Assembly (NCBI RefSeq): GCF_034190915.1
Contig: NW_026947506.1
Coordinates: forward strand, 36,001,748 to 36,065,747
From: Cavia porcellus
Lineage: Eukaryota; Chordata; Mammalia; Rodentia; Caviidae
Reading direction: 5' to 3'
DNA: 64,000 nt
Shown: in pieces, positions 12,301 to 21,140 of the stretch
Layout of the letters: each line of letters starts with the position of its first letter
Position numbering within the stretch: position 1 is the stretch's first letter
Program-made: the position numbers and the translations under genes
The notes under the pieces: generated by a model
Told to the model about the DNA's origin: nothing
The model's database searches: none
The model's input: only the letters and a program-made list of their open reading frames with translations

Positions 12301-15300
12301 GACTGAGTCCCCATGTTCCCTCTCCTGATGCGTGACTGCTGCATGACAGGTAGCAGCCCTACACAGAAATGGAACATGCATGGAGGGACAGATGTCAAGT
12401 TTTCCTTGTTATGACTTCCAGTTCTTCATCCTGTTCAGTTTCTTTGCTGACCATCATTTTGGATGACTTCCAAATGGTTGTGTGGTACTTTCTTCTACAT
12501 CTGCTGCACACTCTGCTCAGTGTGGCCTCAATACTGTTTGGCCCACTTCCCACCGGATTTGTCCTCCAACATGATTGCTACAACTTGACCAAGGAGGATG
12601 TAGACTTCCTGCCAGCAAAGGGAGGCCCTAGTCTTAACTGCAGAATGTGGGGTGTCTGTGCATTGCATGGCACTGCTTCATATGGCCTTTTTTCAGGGTC
12701 CATAGTGTGCTCCCCAAATACCTGCTTGCGCCCCTTGCCCTAGGCCTTTGAAGGGCATCATCTTATCTTCCATGCTGTCCTGGCTGGGCTTCATGGCACT
12801 TTGTGTTCTGTTTCTGAGCCACTGCCCATCAAGGGGATGAGCCTCTGATTGAGACATGCAGCCTATTTCAGGTCTGAGAATGTTGTGGCCCTGTCTTGTC
12901 TGATTCCTGTTCTTAGACCTCGTCCACCACTGTCTGGTTTTGCTTATGTGGACTCTTTCCTGGTGACCTTACTTATTTCTACTTATTTTCAATTTGCACT
13001 GAAAAGATTGGCACTTGGGTGTGAGTCTCTTGACCTCAGCAGCACAGCTTGGGACTGAATGGTTCATGAGCCACATGTAGGCTTCCTGGGGCTCAGACTT
13101 ACATTTTCAGATTCAGTGCTTGAAAACTGGGTATCCAGAGAGAGAGGCACAAGTGTGGTGAGTGGCAAGTGTGTCCACCACATGGCCACTGCCACTGTGA
13201 TTCTGTGTCTGTGGGCAGCTGATTGCTGGCCCAGAGCAAGAGAGATTTGTCATAAACCCCATGGGGGAAAGGGATCAAAATTTTGCCCGGTCCCATCTAG
13301 AGCAGGGGTGGACAAAGAATGGTCACTTTGGCTTTGCTCCAACTGGGTCCAGGCTTAGCCTGTGGGGCTTTCGTCACTCTGTCTTGGCCCTTTCTGAGGC
13401 ACATATAGAAGGAGCTCAGGTGACAGTGTTAGTACCCAAAATGGCCCCACACACCTCTCTAGGCAAAGAGAGAGAGGATAATGGATACTTCTAAAACCCA
13501 AATTTCATGAATTGTCAGAAGGAGCTGCTTGCTACAGAGACCCCAAGGAAAAAAAAGACCCCAAAACCAAAACAAAAACCTGTAGGGCAAGGGTCTTCAA
13601 GCCACTGGGAGGGAGGTCTAAATGGGGGTCAGGGCTCAGCAAAGAGGGTCCTGGGTTTCGGCAGTACTAGTGTCCTGCATCTGAGAAGCTGCATGTGAGA
13701 GACTGGTTGGCAGGGCAGCCCTCAGTAGGATGCTTTGGTAGAAGAGGGGAGCATCAGAGGTGGCCTGAGCTAGCCCAACATTGCTGGCTTGAGTCCTGCG
13801 GATGGCACAGTGGGTCAAGTATGAATGTTTTGATGCAAGTGCTGGCAGAGAACTGTGGTGGGAATTATAAGAGAGAGCGTAGGATAACAGGAAATAGCAG
13901 TGGTCAGCAGGGAGCAGCCCCATTTGGGGACCTGCAAAGGAGGAAGAGTAGCACTTTCCCTCCACCCTTCCAACTATGTAGTGTCAGTGTCTTAACTGAC
14001 AGTCAGTAGCTTTATCAGAGCCTGTAGACCTGACATAAACACTCACCCAGTGCTAAAGCACTACAGCTTTGAACATCACTGAGAACTGGTGGGACTTGGC
14101 TGGCCACAGGAGCAGGACAGCCATGGCTCCTACCCTTGACCCTGAAGGTAGACAGATAGTAGGCAGTGGTGGATGCCTTGCATCCCAGGAAAGCAAAGAG
14201 AGGGTGGGAGTGTTGGGGCAGGGGTTGCAATTTTAGGGAGAGTGATCAGTGGGAGACCTTAGGGAAAGGGGCCATCTAAGTACAGCAGTATCTGCTCACC
14301 TGGGCCCAGTCCCCAAGACAGGAGCATACCTTCTCCAGGGAGGCAGCAGCCACTGAATATGGCCTGAGGTGAGACTGGGCCCTGGATATGTCCTGCTAAG
14401 TCTGTCCTTGCATTCTGTGTGTGGTTCTGAGAGGACAGTGTGGCTTCATACACTGTCAAGACTGTGGCAGCCATGGGATATCTAGACAAGATGTCCTGGG
14501 GCCCTGGCCAAAAAGAGGAGCAATTGGTAAATCTGTCCCCGAATTATTGAGTAGAAGGAAACCAAGTCTCTTTGTTGGTTCTGAGGTCCCCATTCCCCTC
14601 TCAGAGTGGCACCCAGGCTGAGGGGGTTGCATCCTCCCTGTGGCCTGATCACTCAGTGAGATGTCTGTCTCTCTGCAGGCAGTTCCTGTGGAGCTTCAGA
14701 CTGCCTGGAGAGGCTCAGAAGATTGATCGCATGATGGAGGCCTTCGCTTCTCGCTACTGCCTGTGCAACCCAGGCGTCTTCCAGTCCACAGGTCAGTGAG
14801 CCGGCTCACAGCCTGACCCTCAGCTCTGCTTCAGGACAAAGGCCTGTGGCACAGGGCACTGTATTCCTGGGACCTTCTTTGCCTGTGCCAGCATAGTCTT
14901 GTCTGAGATGCAGGGAGCCACTGTGCACAGGTTTCTGCTTTGCTCTTCCCTGTGGCCCCCACAATCCATGTCCAAACCTCAGCAGAGCTCAGGCTGCTGA
15001 GTCCCCCGCTGTCCTCTGCCTTGTTGCAGACACATGCTATGTGCTGTCGTTTGCCATCATCATGCTGAACACCAGCCTGCACAACCACAACGTGCGTGAC
15101 AAGCCCACTGTGGAGCGGTTCATCACCATGAACCGTGGTATCAACGAGGGGGGCGACCTCCCTGAGGAGCTGCTAAGGGTGAGTCTGTGAGACTGAACTG
15201 CTGAGCCTCCTCATGGTGGCGCTGTTCCTCTTCCTTCTTAACTCGGGACATTTTGAAACTTCCCAAGTTCTCTGCAGATGGCAGTGCTGGTTCATTTACT

Positions 15301-18300
15301 TTTTTTCCTTTGGTATGGGGATTCAATTCAGGGGCACTCTCCCACTCAGCCACCTCCCCAGGTCTTTTTATATGATCGTTATTTTTTAACCTTGAGACAG
15401 GGTCTCATTGAGTTGCTTCGGGTGGGACTTCTGCCTCTGCCTCCCAGAATGCTGGGATTACAGGCATTCGCCACAAGGCCCAGCTGGCTTATTTACTGTA
15501 AGTGCATCTCTCAATTGTGTCTGGCTTACCAATCCTGCTGCTCTTTATGCTTAGCCTGTATTGGAAGAGACAACAGAAAGAACAATTGCTTCTCCTTTGT
15601 GAATTTTTTTTAATTTGGTGCTATTTTTCCCCTTACAGAATTTATATGAAAGTATTAAGAATGAACCCTTTAAGATCCCAGAGGATGATGGGAACGACCT
15701 GACACATACGTTCTTTAACCCGGACCGGGAAGGCTGGCTCCTGAAGCTGGGTGAGCCTGCTCTGTGTGCCCTGCCCACAGCCCCCTAGCCCACCTGGCAG
15801 CTCCCTGGTCTCCCTCCCACTCCTCATAGCAGAGGCCCCTAAGCACAAGGCAGAAACGTAAAAAAGAGTGCAGTTGAACCAGAGCCCACTCTAAGCAGCC
15901 ACACATCCCAGCACCAATGGCTGTTTCTCTGAACAGTGTCCTTTCTAAGCAAGCCATGGGCTCAGTGTCTATGGCAGGGACTTCACAACCCATCCCAGAA
16001 AACTGCTGAGTTAGTGTCCACCTAAGTGCAGGGCAGTTTTCTCTGCAAGAAGCAAGTACATTTACCTCCAAAGAACCTGTGTGCCTTCCTCTTGGTTTGG
16101 CGTGGCTGTGATTTTTGATGAGTGGTTTAAATGTGCCTTCTTGTTGTTTTCCTTCTGCCTGTGGCTCCCACCTTTCTGTTCTGTGACGGGCTGTCCCTGC
16201 TTGTCCTGCGTTAGGAGGTAGGTACCCAGTGGCTTCCTCCCCTCCCCAAGCGGCTCATTCCTCTCTCGGTTTCTCTTCCCCATGCTGGTCTGTGTGAAGC
16301 TCTGATCTGTGGCTGCCATTCATCTGATTCATTTGGCTTTGACTTGGCGGGGGAATGGTGTTGTGCACAGTGTGGTGTGTATGACACCTACCCCTAGTGA
16401 TAGGGTCAAGACAGGCTAGGAGCAGAAGTCCATAGGGACACTGGGAACAAACTAGACCCCCTCATCTTTAGGGTCCTGCAGCAGCAGCAGGAGAGCTGGT
16501 AAGCAGCCTGTCCTTGCAGAGTCACAAGTGCCCCATAGTAACCAAGCAAAGCATGTTGGCACCCTTTAGAGGATTCTGGGGACATCTCAAAGCCTTCCTT
16601 ACTGGTGTCAAAGAAATTAATGGATTTTATACTCTGTGGGCAAATTTAGGCTTTTTAGGGTTTGACACTGGGGATGAATTTTTATCTTTCTTTGACAGTA
16701 AAGCCCATGAGATCTGACAGCATTGTTTTGCAGCTGCTTCTCAGAACAGAGTATTTCTGTGTAGCATGTAAGATCCGAGGGCTGGAGTTCTGGAGACTTT
16801 TTAAAGGAAGTTTTTATTGAGGGAAGATTAAAGATGTGGCTTGATGACAGCTGTACAGCCATGGGCTGCCTTGGCTGATGGGTGCTGGGGTGCATCCTGT
16901 GGGCCCACTGTTCCCACTGAGGCCTTCGACCTGCAGCATTGCTCTTTGACTTTTCTCTGGCTGTGCTGAGATTTAGAAAAGTTCCGAATCTTTTTCTAAA
17001 AGCCAAGTATTGTAGCCTTGGAGTTGGATGCCTGAGTGACCTGAGATACACGCCACATTGTGCTCGTGGTGCTAGAATGGGGGCAGGAGGAAGACTACAT
17101 ATGTCCCAAAATGCAGCCACTGTGCTTGGCCTGAGCAAGGAGCCCCTTCACTGGGTCAGGCAACTGCCTTCCAGGCCCTGTGCTGCCTAAGTGTGTCCCC
17201 TGCAGGGATGTGAGGTTGTCAGCCTTCGTGGCAGCTCAGGTGGCCTCTGCTGCTCTGGAGATACAAATAAGTGGATGAAATGAAGGCACAAGAGAGCTCG
17301 TGTTTTCTGATCTGTTTCCTGATTGAGATAAGAAGGCCACCAAAACAAGAATGCAAAACACTTAAGGGAATTGTGAATTTGGCCAGATACAGCCAGACAT
17401 AGCTCAGTGGACAGCTGAGGGGGGCACAGAGGAGCCTGGGAAAGTGCCATCCTGTGGTCTTGGTACCTGCAGTTTCCCTTGCCCCTGTGGCTTCCCTGTT
17501 TGTTCTCAGGAGTGAAGTGTGACTCAAGTCAGCCTCCTGGTGTGATCCCATACTAAGTGGGCAAACATGGTCCCTCCCAGCAAAGGGCTATGACATAGTC
17601 AGGACCCAGGCACTGACTGAAGGTGTGAAGGACCAATGGAGACTTGGGCCTGTTCTCAGGTGGAGATGTGGCTTCCTGAGTTAGATTCTTCTTATGGTTG
17701 AAGAGTAGGGGCCCTTTAATGCTGGAATGTGTTACAGGATATAGGTGCTTTGGAGGGTGCACAGGCCTAACTTAATGTTGAGAAGTTTAAGACACTGGAT
17801 TTAAGAGTCAGCTCTGTCAAAAACTTCGTTCTGGGTGTGGTGGCCCATACCTCTGATCTCAGCATTGGGGAGCTGAAGCAGATATACTGATGTGAGTTCG
17901 AGGCCAGCTTAGGCTATATAAGTGAATTCAAGGGCAGCCTGCGTGGCATAGTGAAACCATGTCTCAAACAAGCAAACAAATGAACAAACACTTAAGGATG
18001 TGGGCAGAGCAGAGCTGCCTTGGAAGAAAAGGTATGTGTATGCACACATACTGTGCATACATATACATACACCTGGTAACAGCAGTAAAAATGTTAATGT
18101 GCAGAGTGGTGCTTACCCTGTTGAGGGAAGCCAGGATGTTGTCTGCAAGTGTGATATGGTTTGAGCAAAGCTTCCCACCTCCTCACAGCAGAACCCACTG
18201 TTGCACTGAGACTGTCACCTTGCCCTTAGTGGGCCTGCTCCTCAGCTGAAAGATGCTTCATGTGTGGAGACTAAAGCCCTTCCACATGGCACACTTCAGT

Positions 18301-21140
18301 CTTGGTGCCTGTACCCTGATGGGGTCCTCAGACAGGGCTTGGATTTTTTACATGCAGTGTGTAGCCTGGAGCAGTGGATGTGAGCCTGGGACCATCCTAA
18401 CAGATCCATCTCTATGGTAGCCAGTGATTGTATGTGGGCAATGAATGGCCTAGGGTTGAGCAGAGCACCCCCTGATTGTGTGCCTTGACAGGAGCACACT
18501 GGAGGAAGTGTGTACTGAGCAAGGAACCCTGGGTAGTCCTAGTGTGGCTTTAAGGATCCACTTCTGGCCAAAGGTGGAGGCTGAGAGCAGCTCAGGCTGC
18601 AACAAGGGCCAACAGCTGTGGCAGAAGCCCCTAGGTAGCCAAGAGTTTAGGCCATTACGAAGAGCACAGTGGAACCCTTGGAGGGCCTCAAGCAGGATGG
18701 ATGTGATCAGAGCAGGATTCTTGTCTCTGAGAGAGACAGAGTCCACAGCAGGGTGCCAGGGATAGTAGAGGGACCACCACCTGATTCTGTCTTGGAGGTG
18801 GGGGATGAAGTGCCTGGGAAGAACCAGCCTTGTCCTCTTCTTGTAATCTTAGTGCGTAAAAGGCTCTCTTTGTCCCCTTGTCATTGGAGGACTTTGGGAC
18901 AAAATAGGTTGCCTGTAAGGAATGGAGCCCCTGTGAGGGCCCTGTCTGGAATGGGCTCTCTGTAGACTGGATGAGACAGGCCCTTAGACCAGAAGCAAAG
19001 GATTCCAGCAGTGAAGCTGTGTGTAAGGACTGTGGGAGTAGGCACCAAGGTCAAGTGTCAGGAGAGACATTGGAGGAAGGAATGGTACTTTAGACTGGAG
19101 TCCTGCTGAGCAAGAGCCTTATGCCATTGAAGACCTCAACTGGCAGGGAAGGAGGAAAGTTTGAAGGGGGCTGTGGAGATATGTTGGGAATCTTAGGGTA
19201 CACGTTGTAGTCAGACATTTTGGAGGGAGCAGTAGCATGCTATTGTGGATGGAGGCATGCAGCAGATCTGTCTGGGATGGGGAGAAACAGGGACAACTGC
19301 TTGCCAGAGCTGCCTCTTTAGTGCTCTGGTGGTTCCTGACCTCGTGGGCTGCCTTAGAGCTTCAGAGAAAGATGGGTAGATGTAGGCTTCCATGAGTGAG
19401 GCTGGGTTACACGGTCTTGCTTGGGCTTTGGAAACATCCTTCCCTCCCTCCAGTGCCTCTGCACCCATTAGGGTCTGGCTTTCTCCTCCCCTTCAAGTCT
19501 TGTAACCTGCACAGCCTTCCTTCCATTGTCCTGTCTACTCAGCCCAGCATTTCCAGCCTCATAGGGTCTGTCTGTGATGGCTCCTTAGCCATTTCCATAT
19601 TGTAGAGAATAGTCTGGGGAGTGATGGGACAGGGAGGGCCAACTTTTACTTGTTGCCTAGGTAGCGCTTGAATTTCTTACCCTGAATATCTTCCTTTCTC
19701 TTACTAGCAAAAAGTAGTAGTTGAAGCCAGTTACACTGGCTCTGCAGAGTAGAAGATTGCTTTTCTATAGTAAAAGGAACATAGGCAGAGAGGAGCCATG
19801 TGTGTGCTTGTATGTGCGTGCGTGCATGTACATGGTACATGTGTACTTCAGATCTTGTTAAAAGATTGATTCAATCTAATAATTCCTTGGGCCAAGGAGT
19901 AATTGACTCTGATGGATTCCAGGGCTGCCCAAAGTACCCAGTAATGAGATAATGCCCTGATGCAACAGGATTAAGCCCTGGACAGACCTGGTTGAGCTGG
20001 CACTGACTTCATCTTGTCATTTCATGTGGGGAAGTTACGCCCATTCATTATGACTAACTTTTCTAGGAAGCAGACTTGAAAGTGATGTGCTTTCTAAGTG
20101 ACCCTGGGTGGCCATGGAGAGGACACCTCTGTGGGTCGGGGTGGGGGAGTGCATGTGGGCCCTAGCTGTGCACCCAGCTACCCACTTGGACTGCTAGCCA
20201 TGCAGTTCATCCAGGACCTTGCTAACATTTTCACAAGGAAGGAAATATAAGCTCAAGCTTGGCTCCTGGTGGCCTCTTTGAGAGTGGAGTCATTGTGTGG
20301 GCTCAAGCACCTGACTCACAGGGCTTTTCTGCTCCTAGGAGGGCGCGTGAAGACCTGGAAGCGGCGTTGGTTTATCTTGACTGACAACTGCCTCTACTAC
20401 TTTGAGTACACCACAGTAAGTGGGTCTTGGGAGCCTTTGGGCAGGGGCGCTCAGGCAGTGGCTTGCTGTGGCTGGCCTTGTGCCTTTCCTTGTAGGACAA
20501 GGAGCCTAGGGGCATCATCCCACTGGAAAATCTCAGCATCAGAGAGGTAGAAGATCCACGGAAACCTGTAAGTGGCTTCCTTTCACAAGTGTCCCTTTTG
20601 TGCTTCCATGGCCTGAGCCTGCAGGTGCCCTGGACCCAGGAGCATAATAGTAGCTTGGAAACCCTGTGACCTTTCCTGTCTCTCCAGAACTGCTTTGAGC
20701 TTTACAATCCCAGCCACAAAGGGCAGGTCATCAAAGCCTGCAAGACAGAGGCTGATGGCCGGGTGGTGGAGGGAAACCATGTGGTATATCGCATCTCTGC
20801 CCCAAGCCCTGAAGAAAAGGAGGAGTGGATGAAATCCATCAAGTAAGTGAGGCTGGGGAGTAAGCATGTGCACATGTGCTAGGACACACTCAGTTTACAC
20901 TCTGACCCTTGTGTCTCCAGAAACTTGGGGGCAGTGCTGCTGAGCCCACCCCACAGTGTGAAGCTGCTGTGTTATTTGAGGCACAGGAGGGGCTAAAAGA
21001 AGAGAGGGGTTTGGGCTCTCCAGGGCCAGTGCTGCCCTCACCCAAACCTGCTCCTTTTCTTTCCCAGAGCAAGCATCAGCAGGGATCCTTTCTACGACAT
21101 GTTGGCAACGAGGAAAAGAAGGATTGCCAATAAGAAATAG
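274..21140 (+). CDS. CYTH3: CYTH3 (cytohesin-3 / GRP1), 3' part of gene: ten coding exons joined
   Basis: Cytohesin-3 is a guanine nucleotide exchange factor that loads GTP on ARF GTPases at the plasma membrane, where its PH domain is recruited by PIP3. The window holds exons 274-340, 7424-7542, 12108-12188, 14679-14791, 15030-15178, 15639-15750, 20339-20415, 20496-20567, 20688-20842 and 21068-21140, plus an optional 3-nt microexon at 16215-16217. Joined, they give about 338 codons without a stop; with about 60 N-terminal residues missing upstream this matches the usual length near 400. All introns are GT-AG and phases match. Paralogue choice rests on cytohesin-3-like stretches: [42 protein letters not shown] and the C-terminus RKRRIANKK; cytohesin-1 and -2 differ there. 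Upstream exons with the start codon are outside the window. Confidence 0.96.
694..775 (+). repeat. TCTG/TCTC-rich simple repeat
   Basis: A run of TCTG and TCTC tetranucleotides with interruptions, next to a B1 SINE. Confidence 0.85.
783..905 (-). repeat. B1-type SINE, antisense
   Basis: Reads as the reverse of a B1 element: GTAGCCCAGGCTGGCTTCGA, then CTCCTGAGTGCTGGAATTAC. The 7SL-derived body includes the extra internal repeat of rodent B1 (a second CAGACTGGCCTCAAA copy). Confidence 0.85.
1832..1924 (+). repeat. ID SINE (tRNA-derived)
   Basis: GGGCTGGAGATTTAGCTCAG start, polymerase III A- and B-box-like blocks (TAGCTCAGTGG, GGTCATGAGTTCGATCC) and an A-rich tail. Confidence 0.9.
2250..2530 (-). 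mobile_element. Old LINE-1 3' end, antisense
   Basis: Contains the reverse of the common LINE-1 ORF2 end: ATAGTACTCCAGTGTATGTA and TTTATTCATTCATCTGCTGA followed by TGGACATACAGG. Highly diverged. Confidence 0.7.
2612..2995 (-). repeat. MLT1-like MaLR LTR, antisense
   Basis: The text CTGCCATGACAAAATACTGT, GGCTTAAACAACAGA, and later GGACACAAATATTTAGTC at the end match the reversed MLT1 long terminal repeat layout. It is an ancient non-coding LTR. Confidence 0.7.
3790..3908 (-). repeat. ID SINE, antisense, with perfect 14-bp target duplication
   Basis: Reverse ID element with the tail CTTTTTCCTTTTTATCGGTA, body GGGGATCGAACTCATGAC and head GAGCTAAATTCCCAGCCCC. It is flanked by the identical direct repeat GACAGCACCATCTG at 3776-3789 and 3909-3922, so it is a fairly recent insertion. 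Confidence 0.95.
4350..4700 (+). mobile_element. Old LINE-1/HAL1 ORF1 C-terminal remnant
   Basis: The stretch with AAAACTGAGAATTCTGCCTA, GGGCAAATAGACATTTTCAG and ACTTGCAAGGACTCAG resembles the ORF1 C-terminal region of old LINE-1 or half-L1 elements. No open frame is left. Confidence 0.5.
4745..4970 (+). repeat. B1+ID dimer (B1-dID type)
   Basis: A B1-like left half (GATGTGGTGGCTGAAGCCTG to CAAGACCATCTCAAAA) is followed after an AT spacer by an ID-like right half (GTGTGTAACTCAGTTTATAG to TAATCCCCTAGTATT). Confidence 0.65.
5211..5300 (+). repeat. ID SINE
   Basis: GGGCCAGGGTTTTGGCTCAG start, GGTCATGAGTTGGACCCCTG B-box region and TACCAAAAAACC tail. Confidence 0.85.
5455..5545 (+). repeat. B1 SINE fragment
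   Basis: ACTCAAGAGTTGAGGTAGGA, GAAGGCCAGTCTCAGCTAGC and GACCCCGTCTCAAAA match the central and right parts of B1. Confidence 0.7.
5553..5875. repeat. Rodent MaLR-type (MT/ORR1-like) LTR remnant
   Basis: TTACTCATTGCTGTGACAAA, ATACCCAACACCCAAAG and GGCTTATTTAGCTCATGG follow the layout of rodent MT/ORR1 LTR sequences. Orientation was not settled. Confidence 0.5.
6155..6490 (-). repeat. MLT1-like MaLR LTR, antisense
   Basis: Starts GGCTGTCTTAGCAAATTAAG, with TGTGTGGCTTAAAATATAAC and AGTTCAGGAGGCCAGAATCC, the reversed 3' end typical of mammalian MaLR LTRs. Confidence 0.6.
7424..7542 (+). CDS. CYTH3: CYTH3 coding exon, first half of Sec7 domain
   Basis: The 119-bp exon begins [20 protein letters not shown] and runs through [19 protein letters not shown]. 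The DYLGER segment contains the invariant 'glutamic finger' that Sec7 domains insert into ARF to displace Mg2+ and GDP, so the catalytic residue is kept. The acceptor is CTTTAG and the donor GTAAGT. It ends two bases into the Arg codon that the next exon completes. N replaces S in the LLQSSPED stretch that I recall for human cytohesin-3, a mild change. Confidence 0.95.
7985..8108 (-). repeat. B1 SINE, antisense
   Basis: TTGCCCAGGCTGGACTTGAA, TGAGTGCTGGAATCATAG and GTGTGCCACCGTACCCAGCT. Confidence 0.85.
8290..8425 (+). repeat. B1-type SINE, diverged
   Basis: AGATGTGGTAGAACATACTT, GTAATCTCAGCATGCTGG and GATTTTTGTCTCAAAA. Confidence 0.6.
8436..8592 (+). repeat. B1 SINE with internal duplication
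   Basis: GGTGTGATGGCACACACCTG through GACCCTGTCTCAAAA. The central segment is duplicated (GAGGACAGCCTAAGCTACAT then AAGGCCAGCCTGAACTAATA), as in rodent B1. Confidence 0.85.
8965..9110 (+). repeat. B1+ID dimer (B1-dID type) inside old LINE-1
   Basis: AGCCCAGCACTTTGGGAGGC and GCAATTTAAGTGACTTAGTG (B1 half), then GATAGAGATGTAGTATAATG and TTGTAATCCCCATTG (decayed ID half). Confidence 0.55.
9590..9690 (+). repeat. ID SINE with long A tail
   Basis: GGTCTGGGATTTAGCTTAGA, GGTCATGAGTTCAATCCTTG, TACC and a run of more than 20 A. Confidence 0.9.
9722..9823 (+). repeat. ID SINE with A tail
   Basis: ATATAGTTCAGTGGCACAGC, CCTGCCTGGCAAGTGCAAGG, CCTGAGTTTGATC and a poly(A) tail; inserted next to the previous ID. 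Confidence 0.85.
9950..10115 (-). repeat. B1 SINE, antisense
   Basis: Poly(T) run, then TTCTTGCTATGCAATTCAGG, CTCCTGAGTGCTGGGATGAT and GTGCCACCATACCTG. Confidence 0.85.
11918..12050 (-). repeat. B1 SINE, antisense
   Basis: ACCCAGGCTGGGTTCAAACT, TCAGAGTGCTAGGATTATAG and GCTGTGCTGGGC. It ends about 60 bases before the CYTH3 exon at 12108. Confidence 0.75.
12108..12188 (+). CDS. CYTH3: CYTH3 coding exon, Sec7 domain
   Basis: The 81-bp exon reads (R)[19 protein letters not shown] followed by LNLVQALR, the Sec7 stretch after the glutamic finger that helps form the ARF-binding groove. The acceptor is CTCTTCAAG and the donor GTGAGT. Phase 2 enters and phase 2 leaves, so the exon stays in frame with both neighbours. 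Confidence 0.95.
12189..14678 (+). other. CYTH3: CYTH3 intron (2.5 kb), apparently unique sequence
   Basis: Donor GTGAGT, acceptor CTCTCTGCAG. I see no repeat family and no exon-like open frame with splice signals. Several ORFs of 60-125 codons here have no recognisable domain and are treated as chance. Confidence 0.8.
14679..14791 (+). CDS. CYTH3: CYTH3 coding exon, Sec7 domain
   Basis: The 113-bp exon encodes [20 protein letters not shown] then [34 protein letters not shown] is the highly conserved Sec7 motif that lines the hydrophobic groove for ARF switch 1. The [10 protein letters not shown] wording is diagnostic for cytohesin-3; as I recall cytohesin-1 has AQRYCQCNNG. The acceptor is TCTCTGCAG and the donor GTCAGT. 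Confidence 0.95.
15030..15178 (+). CDS. CYTH3: CYTH3 coding exon, end of Sec7 domain
   Basis: The 149-bp exon reads [20 protein letters not shown], then [20 protein letters not shown] and [10 protein letters not shown]. It carries the second conserved Sec7 surface ([12 protein letters not shown]) and the start of the Sec7-PH linker. The acceptor is CTTGTTGCAG and the donor [14 protein letters not shown] favours cytohesin-3 over cytohesin-1 (NPNVKDKP). Confidence 0.95.
15290..15485 (-). repeat. B1+ID dimer (B1-dID type), antisense
   Basis: Antisense ID half (TTTGGTATGGGGATTCAATT, CTCCCACTCAGCCACC) followed by antisense B1 half (GAGACAGGGTCTCATTGAGT, CAGAATGCTGGGATTACAGG). It sits in the CYTH3 intron 15179-15638. 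Confidence 0.75.
15639..15750 (+). CDS. CYTH3: CYTH3 coding exon, Sec7-PH linker and first PH strand
   Basis: The 112-bp exon encodes [20 protein letters not shown] then [18 protein letters not shown]. The linker is part of the known autoinhibitory segment that blocks the Sec7 site until ARF6 or Arl4 and PIP3 bind. It ends one base into a Gly codon, exactly where the alternative microexon is inserted. The donor is GTGAGC. Confidence 0.95.
16215..16217 (+). CDS. CYTH3: Alternative 3-nt microexon (GAG) of CYTH3: diglycine/triglycine switch
   Basis: In the intron between the first two PH exons, a pyrimidine-rich tract ends in GCGTTAG, is followed by GAG, and then by the donor GTAGGT. Using it changes the PH-domain loop from GG to GGG (G|GA-G becomes GGA GGA GGG) without changing the frame. 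A GAG microexon that gives two- or three-glycine forms is known for the cytohesin family, and the diglycine forms bind PIP3 much more selectively than the triglycine forms. Position, phase and both splice signals fit. Transcripts would settle its use. Confidence 0.85.
17825..17985 (+). repeat. B1 SINE with internal duplication
   Basis: TCTGGGTGTGGTGGCCCATA, GTTCGAGGCCAGCTTAGGCT, a second GGGCAGCCTGCGTGGCATAG segment, and AACCATGTCTCAAACAAG. Confidence 0.85.
20339..20415 (+). CDS. CYTH3: CYTH3 coding exon, PH domain phosphoinositide pocket
   Basis: The 77-bp exon reads [20 protein letters not shown] then YFEYTT. The K-x-W-K-R-R-W-F pattern of the beta1-beta2 loop supplies the Lys and Arg side chains that hold the PIP3 head group in GRP1. 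The acceptor is TGCTCCTAG and the donor GTAAGT directly after ACA. The first codon is completed by the last G of exon 15639-15750 or of the microexon. Confidence 0.95.
20496..20567 (+). CDS. CYTH3: CYTH3 coding exon, PH domain
   Basis: The 72-bp, 24-codon exon reads [24 protein letters not shown]. It has TTCCTTGTAG as acceptor and GTAAGT as donor, with whole codons at both ends. The intron before it is only 80 bases. EDPRKP is the cytohesin-3 form; EDSKKP is the cytohesin-1 form as I recall it. Confidence 0.95.
20688..20842 (+). CDS. CYTH3: CYTH3 coding exon, PH domain
   Basis: The 155-bp exon encodes [40 protein letters not shown] and [12 protein letters not shown]. It includes the extra beta hairpin and the C-terminal helix of the PH domain with its conserved Trp (EEW). 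The acceptor is TGTCTCTCCAG and the donor GTAAGT, splitting the final Lys codon. Confidence 0.95.
21068..21140 (+). CDS. CYTH3: CYTH3 last coding exon, C-terminal helix and polybasic tail
   Basis: After the acceptor TTCTTTCCCAG the exon finishes the Lys codon and reads [23 protein letters not shown], then TAG at 21138-21140. The basic cluster RKRR is the polybasic region that helps membrane binding and takes part in autoinhibition. The stop codon position equals the family norm. Confidence 0.95.

Larger units (their letters stand above)
15751..20338 (+). other. CYTH3: CYTH3 intron (4.6 kb) containing the GAG microexon
   Basis: This intron splits the first PH-domain exon from the second and contains the 3-nt microexon near its 5' end. 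The rest is mostly unique sequence with one B1 at 17825-17985. A minus-strand ORF of 173 codons (16617-17138) has no recognisable domain. Confidence 0.8.

Noticed and set aside
12369..12743. 124-codon plus-strand ORF in CYTH3 intron
   Set aside because: Hydrophobic stretches only, no start context or family resemblance.
16617..17138. 173-codon minus-strand ORF inside the CYTH3 intron
   Set aside because: No recognised domain, no matching splice structure, composition like chance; antisense intronic frame.
20269..20550. 93-codon ORF starting before the PH exon as a short isoform
   Set aside because: The frame contains the true exon 20339-20415 but its upstream ATG lies before the splice acceptor and it reads through the donor.
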